Of a DNA stretch of 40,955 nt, positions 25,262-33,619 are shown piece by piece (position 1 is the stretch's first letter; each line of letters starts with the position of its first letter). The translations under genes were made by a program, and so were the position numbers. The stretch is taken from positions 1-40,955 of the forward strand of contig NZ_BOVK01000055.1 of the NCBI RefSeq assembly GCF_018403685.1, read 5' to 3'. Below the pieces are notes generated by a model, which saw only the letters and a list, made by a program, of their open reading frames with translations, did not search any database and was not told the DNA's origin. Source of the DNA: Xylanibacillus composti. Lineage in GTDB: Bacteria; Bacillota; Bacilli; Paenibacillales; K13.

Positions 25262-25528
25262 TCATTTTTTCAGCACGCCGACAAAAATGCAGCCGATCCC
25301 AAGCAAAATCCAGGCGAGCTTGTTCCACGACAATTTGTCCGCCAGCCCCACCAGACCAAGCGTTGTCGTCGCAAGCAAAATCATGGGACCGACGAATGCC
25401 AGCCCGGCATTGACGAGCAGCGCCTTGTCCACTTGGTTCAGCCTCGCCATAATCAATGCCGCAATAATCTCGATCGTACCGGAGATCAACCGCAGCGCGA
25501 CCATGCCCATCACGATCTTGTTCAACAT
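25262..25528 (-). CDS. yqhV: YqhV-family (DUF2619) small membrane protein
   Basis: An 88-residue membrane protein with three hydrophobic segments (about 8-28, 40-60 and 70-87) and the family sequence VDKALLVNAGLAFVGPMILLATTTLGLVGLADKLSW. Function is unknown. B. subtilis yqhV also lies next to spoIIIAA. GGGAG is ten bases before ATG. A separate sigma-E-like promoter lies between it and spoIIIAA. Confidence 0.93.
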   Translation of the reverse strand: MLNKIVMGMVALRLISGTIEIIAALIMARLNQVDKALLVNAGLAFVGPMILLATTTLGLVGLADKLSWNKLAWILLGIGCIFVGVLKK

Positions 25529-25643
25529 CCGCTAATCACTCCCGAATTCTTGTCTCCAAAATTGGCCGGTCAGGCCTCCCCTTATCATCCTTATGCAGGC
25601 TTGTTTCCTTTTAGGCTTTTTCCTCACCCACTAATAACGCCTT

Positions 25644-25672
25644 GCATATATTGCCTAAAGATCACATAGAAT
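25644..25672 (+). promoter_or_regulatory. Sigma-E-like promoter of comAB
   Basis: GCATATA (25644-25650) is followed by exactly 14 nt and CATAGAAT (25665-25672). This matches the sigma-E pattern (HCATATT-type -35, N14, CATACAAT-type -10) closely. The predicted start near 25680 is just ahead of the TAGGAGA of comA. Confidence 0.65.
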
Positions 25673-25698
25673 TCTTACACAGTTAGGAGACTTGTATG

Positions 25699-26493
25699 AT
25701 GGAATCTCTTTCTCAAGTTGTCTGGGACAGTCGCTTGTCGGATCCGTCGGGCTCCCGCCTGTCCAAACCGCGCACAAGAGGATTAACCATGGTCATCGAC
25801 AAGGGACTGGGGCTTTCGGCGTTTGCAGATTTGATGGAAACGGCAGGGAGCTTTATAGATGTAGTAAAGCTTGGATTTGGCACATCTGCCTTGTATCCGA
25901 TCGAAATGATCGCTAAAAAAATCGAGCTTGCCCATCAACACCAGATCACCATCATGCCGGGCGGAACCTTTCTCGAAGTGGCCGTGGCGCAAAAGCGGGT
26001 CGATCCTTTCTTCTCTGTTGTGGCGGCGCTCGGATTTTCCGGACTGGAAGTATCGGACGGCACCATTGAGCTGAATCGCGAGCAGCGAAGCACTCTGATC
26101 AAGCAAGCTCTGAAAGAGGGGTTGACCGTCTTCACGGAATATGGAAAAAAAGCATGGGGTTCGGTGATCGATCAGGAAGGGCTGCTTCGCACAGTCTATT
26201 CGGATCTGGAGTGCGGAGCCGAGCTGGTCACTGTGGAAGGAAGGGAATCCGGCCGCGGAGCGGGACTTTACGACGAAAGCGGATCTTGCAGGGACCCGGA
26301 GCTGCTGCAGGTCGTCGAACGATTGCCGGACCCCTATAAGCTGATGTGGGAGACACCGTTGAAATCCCAACAGGTATGGATGATGCAGACGTTGGGCCGC
26401 CATGTCAATCTCGGCAATATCGCGCCGGAGGATATTCTGTCTGTGGAAGCGTTAAGACGCGGTCTGCGTTCGGATACGTTCGTCGAATCTTAA
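25699..26493 (+). CDS. comA: Phosphosulfolactate synthase ComA
   Basis: ComA adds sulfite to phosphoenolpyruvate to form (2R)-phospho-3-sulfolactate. The 264-residue TIM-barrel protein has the family motifs LTMVIDKGLG, IDVVKLGFGTSAL, MPGGTFLEVA, LEVSDGTIEL, VEGRESGRGAGLYD, MWETPLKSQQ and NLGNIAPEDIL. This is the coenzyme-M-type enzyme, not the competence regulator also called ComA. Two ATGs are adjacent; the second (25699) lies eight bases from AGGAGA. comB follows 14 nt later. In Bacillus the homologue YitD serves spore sulfolactate. Confidence 0.95.
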   Translation: MESLSQVVWDSRLSDPSGSRLSKPRTRGLTMVIDKGLGLSAFADLMETAGSFIDVVKLGFGTSALYPIEMIAKKIELAHQHQITIMPGGTFLEVAVAQKRVDPFFSVVAALGFSGLEVSDGTIELNREQRSTLIKQALKEGLTVFTEYGKKAWGSVIDQEGLLRTVYSDLECGAELVTVEGRESGRGAGLYDESGSCRDPELLQVVERLPDPYKLMWETPLKSQQVWMMQTLGRHVNLGNIAPEDILSVEALRRGLRSDTFVES

Positions 26494-26507
26494 GGGGGGG
26501 GATGGTC

Positions 26508-27254
26508 ATGCGGGTGGACGTCATTGCAACGGTCAATGAGGCGCGCTCCGACGACTTTCTGCATAAAACCGCCATCGTCATTGACGTGCTGCGAGCCACC
26601 AGCACGATTGTTACTGCACTCGAATTCGGCTCTGACGGGGTGATCCCTGTCGAAACCGTCGGTCAGGCGAAGGCGCTCAAGTCTGGCCGGGAAGAGGAGC
26701 TGCTCGGCGGAGAGCGATATGGGCGCAAAATTGCCGGGTTTGATCTCGGCAACTCTCCCTTCGAGTATATGAAGGAACAAGTAAAGGGCAAAAAAATCAT
26801 TCTGACCACAACCAACGGAACGCGTGCGATTCAAAAATCGCACAAGGCTCAGCATATTCTTGTCGGCTCCCTGCTGAACGCTGCCAGCTGCGCCAGAGCC
26901 GCTGCCAGCTTCAAGCGGGATATCGTGATCGTGTGCGCCGGCACCCAGGATCAGTTCAGCTTGGAGGACGGCTTGTGCGCAGGCAGTCTGCTGGAGGAGC
27001 TGCTGGCTCATGAAAGCAGCTTGGAGATGGGCGATTTCGCCAGGGCGATGCTGCTTGCCTTCAAGCAATGCAAAGGGCGCTTGCCGGAAGCCATCCTGTC
27101 TGCCGCAAACGCCAAACGAATGGTTCGCCAAGGCTGGAAGGCCGATGTGCTGTACTGTGCCAAGCGAAATATTTACGATATCGCGCCCCTCTTGACCAAT
27201 CATGTTCTGGAAAGCTACCGTCCCCCACAAATGCGACAGGCTTGTTCTAAATAG
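26508..27254 (+). CDS. comB: 2-Phosphosulfolactate phosphatase ComB
   Basis: ComB removes phosphate from phosphosulfolactate to give sulfolactate. The 248-residue protein has the family motifs RVDVIATVNEA, KTAIVIDVLRATSTIVTALEFG, GERYGRKIAGFDLGNSPFEYM, LTTTNGTRAIQ and IVCAGTQDQFSLEDGLCAG. AAGGGGGGG lies six bases before the ATG at 26508; an ATG two codons earlier touches it and was rejected. It forms an operon with comA. No comC-type dehydrogenase for coenzyme M is nearby, so the pathway end product is likely sulfolactate. Confidence 0.96.
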   Translation: MRVDVIATVNEARSDDFLHKTAIVIDVLRATSTIVTALEFGSDGVIPVETVGQAKALKSGREEELLGGERYGRKIAGFDLGNSPFEYMKEQVKGKKIILTTTNGTRAIQKSHKAQHILVGSLLNAASCARAAASFKRDIVIVCAGTQDQFSLEDGLCAGSLLEELLAHESSLEMGDFARAMLLAFKQCKGRLPEAILSAANAKRMVRQGWKADVLYCAKRNIYDIAPLLTNHVLESYRPPQMRQACSK

Positions 27255-27299
27255 CGGATTCATTCATAAACATAAACAAGCAATGATTCTACTACAAGC

Positions 27300-27380
27300 T
27301 CTCATCCTGCCATATGCCGGTCTATTGATAACGATAGGGTGACAACTGCTTGCCAAGCGCTGCCTGACGGCAGGATGAGA
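27300..27380 (+). promoter_or_regulatory. Structured leader with alternative stems before the DUF441 gene
   Basis: A perfect 12-bp inverted repeat, TCTCATCCTGCC (27300-27311) and GGCAGGATGAGA (27369-27380), encloses 57 nt. The 3' arm can instead form a local hairpin CTGCC-TGAC-GGCAG (27360-27373). Inner hairpins GCTTGCCAAGC and CTAT/ATAG are also possible. The ribosome binding site (AGGAG, about 27390) follows directly. The structure resembles a switching leader, but I do not recognise a known riboswitch class. Confidence 0.5.
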
Positions 27381-27402
27381 ACGCTGGACAGGAGACGTTG
27401 AA

Positions 27403-27867
27403 GTGAACGGGGAATTTTTATTGCTGGTGCTGATTGTTGTGGGGATGATCGGACGCTCGCATATCATCACTACGGCAGCTTGTATTTTGCTCGTAGTCAA
27501 ATTGATTCATCTGGAGCGTTATTTGCCTGCGATAGAGAGAAGAGGGCTGGAGCTTGGCTTGCTCTTTCTGACCATGGCAGTGCTTGTCCCTTTTGCCAGC
27601 GGAAAAATCACTTTCAAGGATGTCACCTCCGTCCTGACGACTTGGCCAGGCGTGCTGGCATTGGCTGGCGGCGCTGCAGCGACCTATTTGAACGGCAAGG
27701 GACTCGACTTGCTCAAACTCGACCCGCAAATGATCGTCGGTCTCGTCATCGGGTCGATCTTCGGTATCTTGTTTCTTCGCGGCATACCGGTTGGGCCGCT
27801 TATGGCTGCAGGCATCACCGTTGTCTTCATGAAGGTGTTTCAATTTATATTCAGTCAATTTCATTAA
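27403..27867 (+). CDS. DUF441 family membrane protein
   Basis: A 154-residue polytopic membrane protein with about four or five hydrophobic segments and the family pattern [54 protein letters not shown] and [13 protein letters not shown]. Function is unknown (B. subtilis YtwI type). The start is GTG, nine bases after AGGAG. It is preceded by a structured leader and followed by a bidirectional terminator shared with lysC. Confidence 0.92.
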   Translation: MNGEFLLLVLIVVGMIGRSHIITTAACILLVVKLIHLERYLPAIERRGLELGLLFLTMAVLVPFASGKITFKDVTSVLTTWPGVLALAGGAAATYLNGKGLDLLKLDPQMIVGLVIGSIFGILFLRGIPVGPLMAAGITVVFMKVFQFIFSQFH

Positions 27868-27915
27868 GAGTAAGCCAAGCAGCTGCCTGCATGAATATGT
27901 GGTTTTTAGCGCATG

Positions 27916-27973
27916 AAAAACTCCCTCCTCAGACCGTTTCTTCGAGCGGTCTTAAGGAGGGAGCTGTTTTTTT
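27916..27973. terminator. Bidirectional terminator between DUF441 gene and lysC
   Basis: CTCCCTCCT (27921-27929) pairs with AGGAGGGAG (27955-27963), and inner AGACCG (27931-27936) pairs with CGGTCT (27947-27952). The stem is flanked by AAAAA on the left and TTTTTTT on the right, so it can end transcripts from both sides. Confidence 0.92.
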
Positions 27974-27988
27974 GTGTCAATACGGCTT

Positions 27989-29242
27989 TTAGCGGCGGTC
28001 TTTCGGACCTCCGACAAAGGCGGTTTGGTTCGTATCCAGGCCGTAAGCAGAGTGCAGCGCCAGGATCACTTCTGTCAGCTTCTCTTGGTCGATGACACAG
28101 GAGCACTTGATTTCCGATGTGCTGACCATCTTGATGCTGATGCCTTGCTGCGAAATCACATCGAACATTTTCGCTGCCACACCCGGATTGCTCACCATGC
28201 CGGCCCCTACGATCGAGACCTTCACCAGATTCGTCTCGGAACTGACCTCATCGTAAGGAACCGCATCCTTGATCGAAGCCACGACAGCCAGGGCTTTCTC
28301 CAGATCCGTCAGCGAAACCGTAAAGGAGAAGTTCGTCTTCTCGCTAGTAATGCCGCTTTGGACGATGATGTCTACGTCTATACTCTGCTCAGCCAATGAG
28401 CCGAACACCTTCGCCAGCACGCCAGGCTGGTCCGGCACTCCAATCAGGCTGATTCTGGCGACGTTCTTGTCATAAGCGATGCCGCGCACCGCAATTCCCT
28501 GCTCCATAACTGCGTCCTCCTTCACAAGTGTTCCCTCATTATAAGTAAAGCTAGAGCGCACTACCAATGGCACTTGATAATGCTTGGCATATTCCACGGC
28601 TCTCGGGTGAAGCACCGCTGCGCCGAGGTTGGCCAGCTCAAGCATCTCGTCATACGAAATTTCCACAAGCTTGCGCGCAACCTTGACAATACGCGGATCT
28701 GTCGAGTACACGCCGTCCACATCCGTATAAATTTCGCAAGCATCCGCTTTGATCGCCGCCGCGATGGCCACAGCGGTAGTGTCCGATCCCCCGCGTCCGA
28801 GCGTTGTAATTTCTCCGTCCTTCGAAATGCCCTGGAAGCCGGCCACCACTACGATCTTGCCTGCCTCCAGCGAGTCCAGCACCCGTTGCGGCTGAATATC
28901 GGTAATCTTGGCCTTGGCATGTGTCGCATCTGTGGTCATGCCTGCCTGCCAGCCTGTATACGAGACAGCCTCATGGCCCTTGGCATGCAGGGCAATCGAC
29001 AAGAGCGAAATGGACATTTGCTCGCCTGTCGTCAGCAGCATATCCATTTCACGTGCAGGCGGCTGATCGCTCAGCTGCCGGGAGAGATCGATCAATTCGT
29101 CTGTCGTATCGCCCATGGCGGACACAACGACCACGCATTGATGCCCTTCTTCCTTCTTCTCAATAATGCGTTCCGCCACCCGCATGATCCGCTCTGCCGA
29201 GCCGACGGAACTGCCTCCGAATTTCATCACAAACAATGACAA
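27989..29242 (-). CDS. lysC: Aspartate kinase
   Basis: Aspartokinase phosphorylates L-aspartate, the first step to lysine, threonine, methionine and, in spore formers, dipicolinate and diaminopimelate. The 417-residue protein has the kinase motif FVMKFGGSSVGSAERI, GRGGSDTTAVAIAAA, IYTDVDGVYSTDPR, and two ACT domains (from ~265 and ~340, ISLIGVPDQPGVLAKVF and VSIVGAGMVSNPGVAAKMF). The start is TTG, nine bases after GGGAG. The leader is too short for a lysine riboswitch. In B. subtilis lysC is not at this locus. Confidence 0.97.
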   Translation of the reverse strand: MSLFVMKFGGSSVGSAERIMRVAERIIEKKEEGHQCVVVVSAMGDTTDELIDLSRQLSDQPPAREMDMLLTTGEQMSISLLSIALHAKGHEAVSYTGWQAGMTTDATHAKAKITDIQPQRVLDSLEAGKIVVVAGFQGISKDGEITTLGRGGSDTTAVAIAAAIKADACEIYTDVDGVYSTDPRIVKVARKLVEISYDEMLELANLGAAVLHPRAVEYAKHYQVPLVVRSSFTYNEGTLVKEDAVMEQGIAVRGIAYDKNVARISLIGVPDQPGVLAKVFGSLAEQSIDVDIIVQSGITSEKTNFSFTVSLTDLEKALAVVASIKDAVPYDEVSSETNLVKVSIVGAGMVSNPGVAAKMFDVISQQGISIKMVSTSEIKCSCVIDQEKLTEVILALHSAYGLDTNQTAFVGGPKDRR

Positions 29243-29287
29243 CTACTCTCACTCCCTGCCGTGCGGTTTATGTTTTTACAATATGCA

Positions 29288-29296
29288 ATTATAGCA
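29288..29296 (-). promoter_or_regulatory. lysC promoter (extended -10)
   Basis: On the minus strand TGCTATAAT (29296-29288) gives an extended -10 about 45 nt before the lysC start codon. No good -35 hexamer is seen at 16-18 nt. The rest of the 29300-29440 stretch holds no gene I can support. Confidence 0.55.
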
Positions 29297-29442
29297 CACC
29301 CCGACGCATTGAACCACGAAAAATCATTGGCGCCTCAAGCGATATAGCCGCCTTGGCACATCGTCCAGATGCCGCAGCGGCCTCACGCGGTATTTCCCCC
29401 CTCACAGTCCTTCCTCGCTTGCATCAGAAAGCGACGCGACGC

Positions 29443-29502
29443 AAAAAAAATCGCTCTTACCGAATGGGATGATCGGGAGCACCCATTCCGTAGGAGCGAT
29501 TT
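29443..29502 (-). terminator. efp terminator
   Basis: A long stem pairs AAATCGCTC-CTAC-GGAATGGG (29502-29482 on the minus strand) with CCCATTCGGTAAGAGCGATTT (29467-29448), about 19 pairs with minor mismatches. A run of T follows (plus-strand A from 29443). It lies about 120 nt after the efp stop codon. Two more hairpins, GCATGCC-TGGA-GGCATGC (29515-29532) and AGCCGA-G-TCGGCT, lie in the 3' UTR. Confidence 0.88.
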
Positions 29503-29618
29503 CTTCGGCAGCGCGCATGCCTGGAGGCATGCTGTCTCCCTGGAGCGTTCCACAAGCATGCCCCAGCCGAGTCGGCTTGCAGCATAGAAGCTTGCGGACA
29601 GCAAATTCCGCTTTCAAG

Positions 29619-30176
29619 CTATGCGCGGGATACGTACTTGCCCTCAGTGGTGTTGATGATCAGTACGTCGCCTTCGTTAATGAAGAGCGGCACCTGTACA
29701 GTCAAGCCTGTCTCCAATGTAGCGGCCTTCGTCGCTCCCTGCGCCGTGTTCCCCTTGACACCGGGTTCGGTTTCGGTCACTTTAAGCTCCACCGAGTTCG
29801 GCAGCGTAATGCCGATAATCTCGCCTTCATAGCTGGCGATATTGACGTTCATGTTTTCTTTGATGAATTTCAGCTCCCATTCGAGCTTGCTCGACGGAAG
29901 GGTAATTTGGTCGTACGTTTCGTTATCCATGAACACATGGTCATCGCCACTGGCGTACAAATACTGCATCTCGCGGTTTTCCACATGTGCGCGGCCTACC
30001 ATTTCACCGGCGCGGAAGGTGCGCTCTACAATGTTGCCGTTGCGCAGATTTTTGATTTTGGCGCGGACGAACGCTGCGCCTTTTCCCGGCTTGACATGCT
30101 GGAAATCCTGCACGGTGAAGATATCGCCCTCCACTTCAATGGTCAAGCCTGTGCGAAAATCGTTTACTGAAATCAC
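29619..30176 (-). CDS. efp: Translation elongation factor P
   Basis: EF-P enters the ribosomal E site and relieves stalling at polyproline stretches. The 185-residue protein has the three beta-barrel domains, including the domain I loop [12 protein letters not shown] with K32 at the tip, the position modified with 5-aminopentanol in B. subtilis. The C-terminal [17 protein letters not shown] is typical. The start is GTG, seven bases after AGGAGGG. It follows yqhT by 88 nt, matching the B. subtilis order aroQ-yqhT-efp. Confidence 0.98.
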   Translation of the reverse strand: MISVNDFRTGLTIEVEGDIFTVQDFQHVKPGKGAAFVRAKIKNLRNGNIVERTFRAGEMVGRAHVENREMQYLYASGDDHVFMDNETYDQITLPSSKLEWELKFIKENMNVNIASYEGEIIGITLPNSVELKVTETEPGVKGNTAQGATKAATLETGLTVQVPLFINEGDVLIINTTEGKYVSRA

Positions 30177-30264
30177 TGGTTTTCCCTCCTGAATCGATTC
30201 ACTGGATCGTCTATGTAAAATAGCTGATCACGATAATAGGCATTCTCCGGCCTGCCGTTCTCCG

Positions 30265-31341
30265 CTACCCGATCATCCTCAATTCCTTGGATGATTGGGT
30301 CAGACGTCTGCAGCCTGTCTCCGTGATGACGATATCATCCTCAATGCGAACCCCGCCGAATTCCGGCAAGTAAATCCCCGGTTCTACAGTGACCGTCATT
30401 CCCGGCTTGAGTACCGTATCGGACCCAACCGAAAGCCGCGGCGCTTCGTGAATGTCCAGTCCCAGTCCATGGCCTGTTCCGTGACCGAAATAATCACTAT
30501 AACCATACCGCTTAATGATATCTCTCGTCAAGGCATCCGCCTCCCGGCCCGTCATCCCCGGTTTGATCTCTTCCAACGCATGCAGCTGCGCTTCGAGCAC
30601 AATCGCATAAATCTCGCGGTGCCGCTCGCCGGGCTGCCCCAGCGCGACCGTCCGGGTTATATCGGAGCAGTAGCCTTGATAGTAGGCGCCGAAGTCCATT
30701 TTTACGAACTCGCCGTTCTTCAAGACTCTGTCCGAGGCCACGCCGTGCGGCAGCGCAGACCGTTCGCCGGACGCGACGATCGTCTCAAAGGAAGCGGAGG
30801 ATGCTCCGCCTTTGCGCATGAACAGCTCCAGCTCAAGCGCCACTTCCTGCTCAGTCAATCCCGGCCTCAAATAAGTGCAGATGTGCTCGAAGGCGCGGTC
30901 GGCCAAATCGGCGGCCTCCTGCATGACCTTGAGCTCGGCTTCATCCTTGATCATGCGCAGCTCTTCTACTATGCCGCCGGCAGGCACCCACTGGACTGAT
31001 CCCAATGTTTCTTCATATTGACGGTGCTGCGCCACCGTCATGTGTTCATGCTCGAATCCGATCCGATCCAGCTTCTGCTCTGCTGCCACTTGCGCCAACG
31101 TATCGGTTATGCGCGGTCCGTGCTCGATAAAAGCGAAATCCGGCGCTTGCTCGGGCGCCTGTGTGCGGTAGCGGAAATCCGAGAATAAGAGTGCCTGGTC
31201 CATCGTCACCAACACGTAGCCGGAAGACCCCGTGAAGCCGGTCAAATATCGGCGGTTGGTCGGGCTGGTAATCCACAGGGCGGCGAGTCCTCGTTCATCC
31301 AATTGCTTTCTCAGCGCTTGCACGCGATGTGCCGTGGTCAT
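30265..31341 (-). CDS. yqhT: Xaa-Pro dipeptidase/aminopeptidase (M24 family, YqhT)
   Basis: A metallopeptidase that hydrolyses peptide bonds before proline. The 358-residue protein has a creatinase-like N-terminal domain (about 1-125) and a pita-bread catalytic domain. The two-metal site is complete: D and D in MDFGAYYQGYCSDITRT, H in FGHGTGHGLGLDIHE, E in TVEPGIYL and E in GVRIEDD. AAGGAGG lies seven bases before ATG. It lies between aroQ and efp, and may recycle proline peptides, but that link is inference. Confidence 0.96.
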   Translation of the reverse strand: MTTAHRVQALRKQLDERGLAALWITSPTNRRYLTGFTGSSGYVLVTMDQALLFSDFRYRTQAPEQAPDFAFIEHGPRITDTLAQVAAEQKLDRIGFEHEHMTVAQHRQYEETLGSVQWVPAGGIVEELRMIKDEAELKVMQEAADLADRAFEHICTYLRPGLTEQEVALELELFMRKGGASSASFETIVASGERSALPHGVASDRVLKNGEFVKMDFGAYYQGYCSDITRTVALGQPGERHREIYAIVLEAQLHALEEIKPGMTGREADALTRDIIKRYGYSDYFGHGTGHGLGLDIHEAPRLSVGSDTVLKPGMTVTVEPGIYLPEFGGVRIEDDIVITETGCRRLTQSSKELRMIG

Positions 31342-31371
31342 GCTTTTGCCTCCTTCACTGGCTAAAGATCT

Positions 31372-31821
31372 TCAACCTTCGGACTGCCCGGCCAAATGCT
31401 GCGCCAGCGCTAGCAAGCCCAATTCGTAGCTGTAAGCGCCGAAGCCCGATATCTGTCCCAAGGATACGGGAGCCGTCACCGATACATGGCGAAAGGCCTC
31501 ACGCTTATGTATGTTCGACAAATGCACTTCCACAACAGGCAACGCAACAGCACTGATAGCATCCCGGATCGCATAGCTGTAATGGGTAAATGCCCCCGGA
31601 TTCATCAAAATGCCGTCTGCTTTTCCGTACGCTTCGTGGATGCGGTTAATCAGCTCGCCTTCCACATTCGATTGAACATGCTGGACTTGCAGCCCCAGCT
31701 CCCGACCAAGCTCAACAAGCCTCATGTTGATCTGCTCCAGAGTCTCGGCGCCATATATGCCGGGTTCCCGCACGCCCAGCATGTTCAAGTTCGGCCCGTG
31801 CAGCACAAGTATTTGCTTCAT
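31372..31821 (-). CDS. aroQ: Type II 3-dehydroquinate dehydratase
   Basis: AroQ dehydrates 3-dehydroquinate to 3-dehydroshikimate in the shikimate pathway. The 149-residue protein shows [19 protein letters not shown] with catalytic Y23, the [15 protein letters not shown] segment, [16 protein letters not shown] and [15 protein letters not shown] with the active-site histidine. GAGGGGG lies upstream of ATG. A good promoter is at 31903-31931, so aroQ heads aroQ-yqhT-efp. Confidence 0.97.
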   Translation of the reverse strand: MKQILVLHGPNLNMLGVREPGIYGAETLEQINMRLVELGRELGLQVQHVQSNVEGELINRIHEAYGKADGILMNPGAFTHYSYAIRDAISAVALPVVEVHLSNIHKREAFRHVSVTAPVSLGQISGFGAYSYELGLLALAQHLAGQSEG

Positions 31822-31902
31822 GCTCCTCTTTTCCCCCTCGGGGCAGCAACTGCACTCCCGCCCGTATAAGTAAGCAGCCCTGCTGCTATATTTTACAGGC
31901 GT

Positions 31903-31931
31903 ATTTTATCATATTGCATGCCGATTGTTAA
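31903..31931 (-). promoter_or_regulatory. Sigma-A promoter of aroQ-yqhT-efp
   Basis: On the minus strand TTAACA (31931-31926) and TAAAAT (31908-31903) are separated by exactly 17 nt. The predicted start lies about 75 nt before the aroQ start codon. Confidence 0.75.
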
Positions 31932-31978
31932 CAGCGTAAAGAGCGAATTCGATGTTCCGGGCGCAGCGAATGCCTGGA

Positions 31979-32470
31979 TCAGCCGGCTTGTTCCACCGGT
32001 TCGCGGAAACGTTCATCCGTAAATTCAAACGCCGTGCTGTACCCTATGAAGAGGCCCCAGACAAGAAACAAGCAGCTGTCCGTAATTAACGTATTCGGCG
32101 TTTGCTCGCTGAACGCCTTCATCATGCCTGTCCACGGGCCGATCAGCAGATAGAGAAGCAGCCACCACGCCGCTCCGTATAGAAGGCCGAACCACGGACC
32201 TTTGATCTTGCGAAAGAACGCTGCATATATGAACGCCGCAGCAATCGAAAACACCGTGAACACCCCCCAGCCGAACAGATGCCCGCTCCAGGAAGCGATG
32301 AAGGAATGCTTCATGAACGGCTCGGCCAAAAAACCCGGTATGACCTCCGTAAACTTGAAGTAATATTCTGCAATCCGGACGCCTCCCCAGATCAATCCGG
32401 CAAAAAAACCGATCTGCAAGGCGAACCGCCACGGGTTCGTGTGGTGTACGGTCTGCTTGTTCGCGTGCAT
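31979..32470 (-). CDS. yqhR: YqhR-family conserved membrane protein
   Basis: A 163-residue membrane protein with about four hydrophobic helices (residues 18-36, 65-88, 100-118 and 125-150). Function is unknown. B. subtilis yqhR lies at the same place, between yqhQ and aroQ. The frame is open 52 codons further upstream, but AAAGGGGTG lies eight bases before the ATG at 32470, so that start was chosen. It is divergent from yqhQ. Confidence 0.9.
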   Translation of the reverse strand: MHANKQTVHHTNPWRFALQIGFFAGLIWGGVRIAEYYFKFTEVIPGFLAEPFMKHSFIASWSGHLFGWGVFTVFSIAAAFIYAAFFRKIKGPWFGLLYGAAWWLLLYLLIGPWTGMMKAFSEQTPNTLITDSCLFLVWGLFIGYSTAFEFTDERFREPVEQAG

Positions 32471-32665
32471 GCGACAACACCCCTTTGCAAGTAGTAACAA
32501 GACGTATCCGATATTATGCGCAGCGAAGCGTCCGTTATCCCTGCGGTTGGCAAACCCGCCCTTGCGGTAGCAATTCATCGGCAAATTCGATACAATAGAG
32601 CAATAACCGTTTTTCCCAGTAAACATGGTAGATAGTTGAACTTATCATTAAGGAGAGTGTCGAGT

Positions 32666-33619
32666 TTGTCCGAATCGAAAAAATGCCCGGCCTACGGCGG
32701 CCAAGCTGTTATAGAAGGCGTTATGTTCGCAGGAACGACTGTGAATGTGACAGCTGTGCGCCGCAAGAGCACGAATGCGATAGAATTTTACGAGGCCCCT
32801 CGAAAGCCAAATAAAGTACTGAGCGGCCTGAAGAAAGTGCCCTTATTGCGAGGAATTGTCGCTATAATCGAATCAAGCGCCAAGGGGGCGCAGCACTTGA
32901 ATTTCTCTGCGGAAATCTACGCGGAAGAGGAAGCGATCGCTAACGGGGAGGACGTCGAGAAAGCGAAGGAAGCGGCCAACTCGGGCTGGAGCCTTTCCAT
33001 GATCCTCGGCGTTGCAGTAGTAGGCGTGCTTTCGTTCTTATTCGGGAAATTTGTCTTCACCCTGATTCCTCCCGCCATTGAGCAATTGCTGTTTGCCAAG
33101 GCCTTTGAGAATCAATTCGGCCATAATTTGCTGGAAGGCCTCATCAAGATGATTTTGCTCCTGCTCTACATTTACTTTATTTCCATGACTCCGATTATCA
33201 AGCGCTTGTTCCAATACCATGGCGCGGAGCATAAAGTCATCAGCGCTTTCGAAGCCGGGGACGAGCTTACGGTGGAGAATGTACAGAAGCATAGCCGACT
33301 GCACTATCGCTGCGGCAGCAGCTTTATCGTCTTCACTGTCATCGTCGGCGTGTTCATTTATTCCTTGATGACTTACGACAACATTTGGGATCGCCTCATT
33401 CAGCGCATTATTCTGCTGCCCGTTGTCATTGGCGTTTCCTTCGAGGTCTTGAAATTTACGAACATGCTTCGCGATATCCCCGTGCTGAAGTATTTGGGGT
33501 ATCCCGGTCTTTGGCTGCAGAAGCTGACTACCAAGGAGCCGTTCGATGACCAGGTGGAAGTCTCTATCGCTTCTTTCAAGCGCATGCTGGAACTGGAAAA
33601 GGCAGGTGGAGCAAAATGA
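32666..33619 (+). CDS. yqhQ: DUF1385 membrane protein YqhQ
   Basis: A 317-residue protein with the DUF1385 signature at the N-terminus (CPAYGGQAVIEGVMFAG) and four or five membrane helices. It also has the conserved YHGAEHKVISAFEAGDELTVENVQKHSRLHYRCGSSF block, rich in His and Cys, and reads like a metal- or cofactor-binding site. Function is unsettled. The start is TTG at 32666, nine bases after AAGGAG; the longer frame has no ribosome binding site. Its stop overlaps the next start (ATGA). Confidence 0.94.
   Translation: MSESKKCPAYGGQAVIEGVMFAGTTVNVTAVRRKSTNAIEFYEAPRKPNKVLSGLKKVPLLRGIVAIIESSAKGAQHLNFSAEIYAEEEAIANGEDVEKAKEAANSGWSLSMILGVAVVGVLSFLFGKFVFTLIPPAIEQLLFAKAFENQFGHNLLEGLIKMILLLLYIYFISMTPIIKRLFQYHGAEHKVISAFEAGDELTVENVQKHSRLHYRCGSSFIVFTVIVGVFIYSLMTYDNIWDRLIQRIILLPVVIGVSFEVLKFTNMLRDIPVLKYLGYPGLWLQKLTTKEPFDDQVEVSIASFKRMLELEKAGGAK

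Noticed and set aside
25696-26493. Reading comA as the competence response regulator ComA
   Set aside because: The protein has phosphosulfolactate synthase motifs and no receiver or helix-turn-helix domain; only the symbol is shared.
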